Notes under the pieces: model-generated
The model's database searches: none
Told to the model about the DNA's origin: nothing
The model's input: only the letters and a program-made list of their open reading frames with translations
Translations under genes and position numbers: made by a program
Origin: Lamprocystis purpurea
Lineage (GTDB): Bacteria; Pseudomonadota; Gammaproteobacteria; Chromatiales; Chromatiaceae
Direction of reading: 5' to 3'
Assembly: GCA_020718945.1 (NCBI GenBank)
Contig: DYRB01000004.1
Span: forward strand, 1 to 18,454
Length of the DNA stretch: 18,454 nucleotides
In this document: in pieces, positions 14,208 through 18,454 of the stretch
Position numbering within the stretch: position 1 is the stretch's first letter
Layout: every line of letters starts with the position of its first letter

Positions 14208-15551
14208 TCAGCGTCCGGCCATGCGTCCATAGGCCCTGGCCAGGGCCCCATCGTCCCCTACGTTGCCGGGGAAGATCACTACCGGCAGCCCCGGGTAGCG
14301 GGGGTGATCCTCCGGGCAGCGGACCACTGAGCAGCCGGGCAGGACCTGTCCCAGCACCCGGCTGGCGCTCAGGGCCAGGCCATCGCTCAGCAGGTCGTTG
14401 GACGTAATCCCGCCCTTGCCGATGAGAAAGCCCAGGTCCGGCGGCAGGGCGCGCACCAGGGCCATGAGAAAGCCGGAGACCTGGACGCCGAAGGCGAGTC
14501 GTGTCGCCTGGTCCGGGAAGGTGCGCTCGGTGCGGCTGGTGAAGATCACCGGGGTCAGACCCCGGGCGAAGGCGGCGGCGGCACTGTCCTGGATCTCGCT
14601 GAGGTAGCCGGCACCATCCGGGCCTATGCGGTCCACCTCCACCTCCAGGGCCGCGGTGCCGGGTTCCCGCAGCAGGGCGGAGAGCTGGGCCGTGGTCTTG
14701 GCCACATGGGAGCCGACGATGACGGCACCGGCCCGGTCGCCGCGCCGGTAGCGCCCCATCGCCTCCGGGGCTATGGGCTGGGGCGGCAGCCCGGCCAGGG
14801 AGGTCAGCAGGCTGGCGGCGCTGCGGAACAGCAGGCGCTTGCCCTCGGCCACGGCGCTGAGTACTGCCGCGGTGAAGGCGTCCAGGTCGGCCTGGGTCTC
14901 CGCATCCACCACGGCGCAGCGGTTGCCGGCGAGCCGTGCCAGGTGTCCCGCCAGGTCGGTGCCCGGTGCCCCGCGCAGTTCCTCGAGGGTAATGCGCTCC
15001 ACCTCGGCCGCCGGGATGCGCCCGCGGGTCTTCTCCGCCACATAGTCCGGCAGGTAGGCGGTGGAGTAGCCGAACACCGAGTCCCGGGCGAACTCGGTCT
15101 CGTGCACCGGTACCCGCCGGCCGTCCACCACCAGGTAATGGATGCCGTCCAGGGTCACGCGCCCGCCCTCGAAGAAGGCCGGGACCAGGAAGTGGGCGTC
15201 GAAGGGGCCCAGTTCTTGGGCGATGACATCGGTTTCCACCGGGTAGTGGCCGCGCAGCGTCGAGTCCGACCGGCTGACCAGGATGGGCCGCACCGGGCGC
15301 CCGGCCTCAGCCTCGGCGTCCAGGGCCAGGCGCAGGTTGCGGCAGACGCTGCGGGTCAGGTCCGCCGCCCGGGTGGCGTCCATGCCCCGGGTGTTGGTCA
15401 GTACGAAGAACAGGGGCGAGGGGTCGCGCAGGGCCTCGCCCAGGGTCTGCGGGTCCCAGCGGGTCAGCAGCAGGCAGCCGTGGACCGTCTGGGAGCCGGT
15501 GGGGTCGTCGTCCAGGACGACGATCTTGGCTGTTGGGTCAGTTGCGGGCAT
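14208..15551 (-). CDS. Four-carbon acid-sugar kinase family protein (DUF1537, OtnK/DtnK-like)
   Basis: A 447-residue cytoplasmic kinase of the DUF1537 family. Characterised members phosphorylate tetronates such as D-threonate, erythronate or 3-oxo-tetronates at O4. The N-terminal substrate domain begins VVLDDDPTGSQTVHG (11-25) and contains SRSDSTLRGHYPVE (93-106). The C-terminal nucleotide domain shows GKGGITSNDLL (378-388) and FPGNVGD (427-433). The length is normal. ATG at 15551 is chosen; a longer in-frame reading from 15620 would encode part of an intergenic repeat. The usual partners (PdxA2-like dehydrogenase, OtnC aldolase) are not next to it. Instead it follows the transketolase/phosphoketolase-like enzyme by 208 bp, so its substrate in this organism is open. 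Confidence 0.88.
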   Translation of the reverse strand: MPATDPTAKIVVLDDDPTGSQTVHGCLLLTRWDPQTLGEALRDPSPLFFVLTNTRGMDATRAADLTRSVCRNLRLALDAEAEAGRPVRPILVSRSDSTLRGHYPVETDVIAQELGPFDAHFLVPAFFEGGRVTLDGIHYLVVDGRRVPVHETEFARDSVFGYSTAYLPDYVAEKTRGRIPAAEVERITLEELRGAPGTDLAGHLARLAGNRCAVVDAETQADLDAFTAAVLSAVAEGKRLLFRSAASLLTSLAGLPPQPIAPEAMGRYRRGDRAGAVIVGSHVAKTTAQLSALLREPGTAALEVEVDRIGPDGAGYLSEIQDSAAAAFARGLTPVIFTSRTERTFPDQATRLAFGVQVSGFLMALVRALPPDLGFLIGKGGITSNDLLSDGLALSASRVLGQVLPGCSVVRCPEDHPRYPGLPVVIFPGNVGDDGALARAYGRMAGR

Positions 15552-15593
15552 TGGAGCTGCCTGAGGGTAAGTGGATGGGACAAGAGCAGTTGA

Positions 15594-15722
15594 GCCGCAA
15601 ATGAACGCAAATAGACGCAAATAATCCGGGACTTGGTGCTGGGCTCCGGTTCACCCTGCGGGTGAGTTGCGGACTCTGCCTAACTGACGGACCCATTTGC
15701 GTAAATTTGCGAAATTTGCGGC
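15594..15722. repeat. Inverted pair of ATTTGCG arrays in the gap between ThDP-enzyme and kinase genes
   Basis: Left arm 15594-15622 has three CGCAAAT units at exact 10-bp spacing. Right arm 15695-15722 has three ATTTGCG units spaced 10 and 9 bp. Both arms have GCCGC at the outer edge, so transcripts could fold into a long imperfect stem of about 28 bp. A small hairpin TCACCC-tgc-GGGTGA (15651-15665) lies in the loop. The left arm is nearly identical to the array at 1234-1262. The pair sits between two co-directional genes and could affect read-through, message stability or processing, or be a non-autonomous repeat. No target duplication was recognised. Confidence 0.7.
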
Positions 15723-15759
15723 CGAATTGCTCTTTCCAGGTTGATGAGGCGGCAGGGCC

Positions 15760-17976
15760 TCAGCCCTCCAGGGCCTCCTGGACCCGCGAGGCGATGTCCC
15801 CCGCGGTCAGGCCGTTGACCGCCATCAGTTCCCCAACCGTCGCGGTGGTCTCACCGCGCTGCCAGGCCAGCAGTTCGCGCTTGGGGGCCCGGCTGCGCAG
15901 CAGGACGGGCTCCAGGGGCGCCCCAGGGCCACCGCTCACGGCGCACAGCAGGTCGCCGTCGAACAGGGCGGCGAACTGGGCGTCGCCCATGAAGCCCCCG
16001 TCCGCCTCGGCGCAGGTCTGCCAGGCCAGGTCCCGGGGCCGGTAGAGCCGCCTGGGATTGGCCACGGCGACGATGCGCACCCGGTAACCCTCGGCCTCCA
16101 GCCGGTCCTTCGCCTCGAACACCGGCAGCAGGACCATGTCCCCGGTCACCGCGAACACCAGGGTCCCCCGGGTCCCGCCGCTGCCCTCGTAGATACAGAT
16201 CGCCCCCTGCTCTATGGCCTCCCGGGCCTGGTCCAGGGTCGTGTAGACGGGCAGGGGCGACTTGGAGGCGAAGATGGCGATGCCCTTGTTGCGGCTCCCC
16301 AGGGCCCATTCGTAGGCGGCCTGGATCATGTTGGCGTCGCTCGGGAACAGGGCAAAGACATTGCCGTTGCGCATCTGGGCGGCGACGTAGTTCTCGATCT
16401 CCGGGCGCTGGTGGGTCCAGCCGTTGCGCCCCTGCTCCAGGGCCCCGGCGGTGAACAGGGTCACCAGGGAGGGCGTCGGCCGGCGCAGCTCGGCCATGGC
16501 CTGGGTGACGGTCTGTACTATGGGCCAGCCATTGATGGCGAAGGACTCGTAGGACAGCCACAGGGCCCGCCCGCCGAACAGGGCCACCGCGGCGGCCAGA
16601 CCGGCGCAGGCGTCCTCGTTCAGCGGCTCATAGACCTGGCCGTCCGGGCGCTGGTGGTACAGCGGGTCCGTGGTCGGGTGGCGTATCCCTAAGGCCTCGT
16701 TGATGCCCTTCATGGCCGAGGCCTCGTTGCCGTCGGCATTGGTCACCAGGAGGCGCGGATCGGCCCGCCCCACCGCGGCGACCAGGGCGCCGAAGGCGGT
16801 GGCCGGCACGGCCTTATCGCCCACGGCGAAGGCCTGCATGGGCAACTGACCCAGTTCGGGGATAGGCAACCGGCTCTCGGTGACCAGGGTCCGGCTGCCG
16901 GGCCCGCCCCCGGCCCGGCTGAAGTTGGTGCGCACCAGGTCCCAGGCCGCCGGGGGCAGGGCGCGGCGTTGCAGGGCCTGGTAGATGTGCGGCTGGTCCA
17001 GGGTGTCGGCCGGGTAGAGGTTGTGCGCCTTGGCCCCCAGGGTATGTACCCCGGACCCCTTCAACTGCTTGATGATGAAGGCGGTGGGGATGCCGTCCAG
17101 GGCGCAGCGGGCGGCCCGGTCCAGGCCCTGGAGCACGGCCCGGGCGAAGGCCAGGCGGCGGTCGAGGGAGAAGGCGGTGCTGTCCACATAGGCCCCGTCC
17201 TGGCCGGCGTCGTCAAAGGCCTTGGCGTCCACCAAAATGACCTCGCGGAAGCCGTGGGCACGCCAGTAACCGGCCATGCGCTCGTTGTCCCAGGTGGAGA
17301 CCATGGCGTGGTGCTCCTGGCTGTAGCCGTTCCACACCAGCACCGGGAGGAAGTTGGTCGAACGCGGGTAGGCGGTGAGGAAGTGCATCATGGCCGAGAG
17401 GGGGTAGGGCTCGCCCATGCCGCCGTCGCCCAGGGTCACCGGGAACAGCTTGTCCGGGTGGAGCAGGGCCCCGGCCATGGCGAAGTGCTGCCCCTGACCC
17501 AGGGGCCCGGCGGGGGCCAGCACCCCGGGGATGGCCCCGGACAGGTGGCCGAGCAGGCCCTCACGCTCCCGGAAGCGGTTGCGCATGTCTGCCACCGTAT
17601 GGATGCCCATGTCCTCCAGGGAGCGGTCCAGGAACAGGGCGCTGTAGAAGCCCGGTGCGTGGTGGCCCACCTCGGTCAGGATGTTGGTATGACCGAGCAT
17701 CAGCAGGGCCGAGTGGGCCTCGGCGCTGGAGGCGAAGCCCCCGGGGTGCCCGGACCCCTTGGCCCCGCAGACCTGGAGGGTCAGGTAGCGCAGGGCGTCG
17801 GCCCCGAGCAGGGTCTGGTAGATGGCCCTGGGGTCGTTGCTGTCGGTGATGGCCGAGGCCCCCTCGGCGATGGCGGGCTCGGCCGCCAGGGTGGCGAACT
17901 CTGGCCAGGGGGCGCCGAAGTGGTCGATGCCGGTGCAGAAGGCGGGTGCGGTCGCGTGCTCTTGGGGGGCGGTCAT
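15760..17976 (-). CDS. ThDP-dependent transketolase/phosphoketolase-like enzyme
   Basis: A 738-residue cytoplasmic enzyme. The N-terminal half is transketolase-like: GSGHPGG (74-80), GPLGQG (157-162) and the diphosphate/Mg site GDGGMGEP (183-190) followed by Asn216. The C-terminal half resembles phosphoketolase: LNEDACAGL (452-460), Glu477 in YESFAINGW, NGWTHQRPE (518-526), FPSDANMI (544-551) and SRNKGIAIFASKSPLP (561-576). Cyanobacterial relatives have, from memory, been named both putative phosphoketolase and xylulose-5-phosphate 3-epimerase, so the reaction should be treated as unknown; a C2-transferring or acetyl-phosphate-forming reaction on xylulose-5-P or fructose-6-P is plausible. ATG at 17976 has GGAG eight bases upstream; the frame is open further but the extension is unlike the family. 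It is the first gene of the minus-strand group. Confidence 0.85.
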   Translation of the reverse strand: MTAPQEHATAPAFCTGIDHFGAPWPEFATLAAEPAIAEGASAITDSNDPRAIYQTLLGADALRYLTLQVCGAKGSGHPGGFASSAEAHSALLMLGHTNILTEVGHHAPGFYSALFLDRSLEDMGIHTVADMRNRFREREGLLGHLSGAIPGVLAPAGPLGQGQHFAMAGALLHPDKLFPVTLGDGGMGEPYPLSAMMHFLTAYPRSTNFLPVLVWNGYSQEHHAMVSTWDNERMAGYWRAHGFREVILVDAKAFDDAGQDGAYVDSTAFSLDRRLAFARAVLQGLDRAARCALDGIPTAFIIKQLKGSGVHTLGAKAHNLYPADTLDQPHIYQALQRRALPPAAWDLVRTNFSRAGGGPGSRTLVTESRLPIPELGQLPMQAFAVGDKAVPATAFGALVAAVGRADPRLLVTNADGNEASAMKGINEALGIRHPTTDPLYHQRPDGQVYEPLNEDACAGLAAAVALFGGRALWLSYESFAINGWPIVQTVTQAMAELRRPTPSLVTLFTAGALEQGRNGWTHQRPEIENYVAAQMRNGNVFALFPSDANMIQAAYEWALGSRNKGIAIFASKSPLPVYTTLDQAREAIEQGAICIYEGSGGTRGTLVFAVTGDMVLLPVFEAKDRLEAEGYRVRIVAVANPRRLYRPRDLAWQTCAEADGGFMGDAQFAALFDGDLLCAVSGGPGAPLEPVLLRSRAPKRELLAWQRGETTATVGELMAVNGLTAGDIASRVQEALEG

Positions 17977-18050
17977 GGGACGGTCTCCGGGTGTTGGCTG
18001 GTCTTGTTGCGGCGTTTGCCGCTTGGGCAACAATTTAGGCCCGGGGCAAA

Positions 18051-18078
18051 CATTGCGCAATACAGCATGCATTGCGCA
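18051..18078. promoter_or_regulatory. Direct repeat CATTGCGCA, candidate operator upstream of the ThDP-enzyme gene
   Basis: CATTGCGCA occurs at 18051-18059 and 18070-18078, 19 bp apart centre to centre. The first copy is part of the perfect palindrome ATTGCGCAAT (18052-18061). It lies 75-100 bp upstream of the ThDP-enzyme start. The arrangement could be a regulator binding site; no regulator is identified. Confidence 0.35.
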
Positions 18079-18200
18079 TGGTGAAATACTGCGGCTTCGG
18101 ACACGTGGTCGGCTACCGAGTCGCACGGTGGCCGGACGGGTCGGCGGGGGTCCGGGTTAGGGCGCCTGGGGCGGCCCGCGTTGCGGAGCGCCCAGACCGG

Positions 18201-18224
18201 CGTGACACCGCAAGCGGTGTTACG
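18201..18224. other. Strong 10-bp hairpin
   Basis: CGTGACACCG (18201-18210) pairs with CGGTGTTACG (18215-18224) across a 4-nt loop CAAG, all Watson-Crick except one G-U. No T-tract follows on either strand, so it is not an intrinsic terminator. Function unknown. Confidence 0.5.
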
Positions 18225-18385
18225 AGGACACGGGTTCTGCAACGAGCACGCCGCAAGATTCAAGTGTGAGCGGTTACAGGGAGCTAGATTTCTTAACAGC
18301 CCTGAAGCATGAGCGCGCCAGCCCAGTCTTGGCGAGGCCCGGCAGCGGGTCAAAAAAATTGGTGATTAGCGCCATTCCTCAGCCA

Positions 18386-18431
18386 GCCGCCTCGGGGGAC
18401 CCGAGGGGCGGCAGGCTCACGTTTTGAGCCT
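18386..18431. other. Two adjacent hairpins near the right edge
   Basis: The first has CCTCGGG/CCCGAGG (18390-18396 with 18400-18406, 3-nt loop), extended by GCCG/CGGC with a small bulge. The second has AGGCTCA/TGAGCCT (18413-18419 with 18425-18431, 5-nt loop). They may belong to the 3' end or leader of a gene beyond the window, or to a structured RNA. Confidence 0.45.
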
Positions 18432-18454
18432 CCCCGGGGCGGACAATGGGGGCA

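Larger units (their letters stand above)
17977..18454. other. Non-coding right end with direct repeat and hairpins
   Basis: About 480 bp upstream of the ThDP-enzyme gene with no believable coding region in six frames. It should hold that gene's promoter, but no clear -35/-10 pair is visible. It contains an inverted repeat TTGCC-N5-GGCAA (18016-18030), the direct repeat at 18051-18078, a strong hairpin at 18201-18224, a run of seven A (18353-18359), and two adjacent hairpins at 18386-18431. Confidence 0.55.

Noticed and set aside
16969..18084. A 371-codon plus-strand frame antisense to the ThDP enzyme
   Set aside because: Gly/Val/Gln-rich translation with no domain, opposite a well-supported enzyme.
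18340..18412. Intrinsic terminator on the minus strand from the A7 run and nearby hairpin
   Set aside because: The hairpin at 18386-18412 is about 26 bp from the A/T run, too far for a functional intrinsic terminator.

Overview
The window is very GC-rich, densely coded bacterial DNA. Its gene content fits a gammaproteobacterium, probably a purple sulfur bacterium of the Chromatiaceae. This comes from overall protein character, NarX/NarL-type signalling beside a rhodanese, and phased CGCAAAT-type intergenic repeats. No marker gene here proves it, so genus and species are left open.

Layout. (1) 1-827, minus strand: the 5' end of metG, and upstream of it a small LexA/S24-fold protein without a DNA-binding domain. 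Between them sits a 222-bp miniature inverted-repeat element (212-433) with 17-bp terminal inverted repeats and a perfect 9-bp target duplication that overlaps the stop codon of the S24-like gene. (2) 828-1279: no gene, but a cluster of perfect hairpins and three 10-bp-phased ATTTGCG units. (3) 1280-5973, plus strand: a tightly packed set of an Atm1/HMT1-type ABC exporter, a NarX-like histidine kinase with a cysteine-rich GAF region and almost no periplasmic part, a NarL-type response regulator, and a single-domain rhodanese. Together they suggest a sulfur or redox trafficking and sensing module. (4) 6153-13227, plus strand: an exopolysaccharide operon containing a secreted protein of unknown function, an outer-membrane beta-barrel, a short OPX export protein, a Wzc-like tyrosine kinase/co-polymerase, a VpsP-like membrane protein and an O-antigen ligase/polymerase. 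The order resembles the Vibrio vpsM-N-O-P block. (5) 17976-13063, minus strand: a thiamine-diphosphate enzyme that looks like transketolase in its N-terminal half and phosphoketolase in its C-terminal half, then a four-carbon acid-sugar kinase (DUF1537), then a WecA-like polyprenyl-phosphate sugar-1-phosphate transferase. The last gene converges on the ligase gene and overlaps it by 165 bp. (6) 17977-18454: a non-coding stretch with a short direct repeat and three strong hairpins.

How the parts fit. The WecA-like enzyme could start the lipid-linked glycan that the neighbouring export genes assemble and secrete. The ThDP enzyme and the sugar-acid kinase share a strand and a short gap, and may handle C4-C6 sugar phosphates together. 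The most rewarding places for a second look are the miniature element with REP-like internal arms, the Atm1/kinase/regulator/rhodanese module, the transketolase-phosphoketolase hybrid, and the dispersed ATTTGCG arrays. No tRNA, rRNA, CRISPR array or full-size transposase gene was seen.
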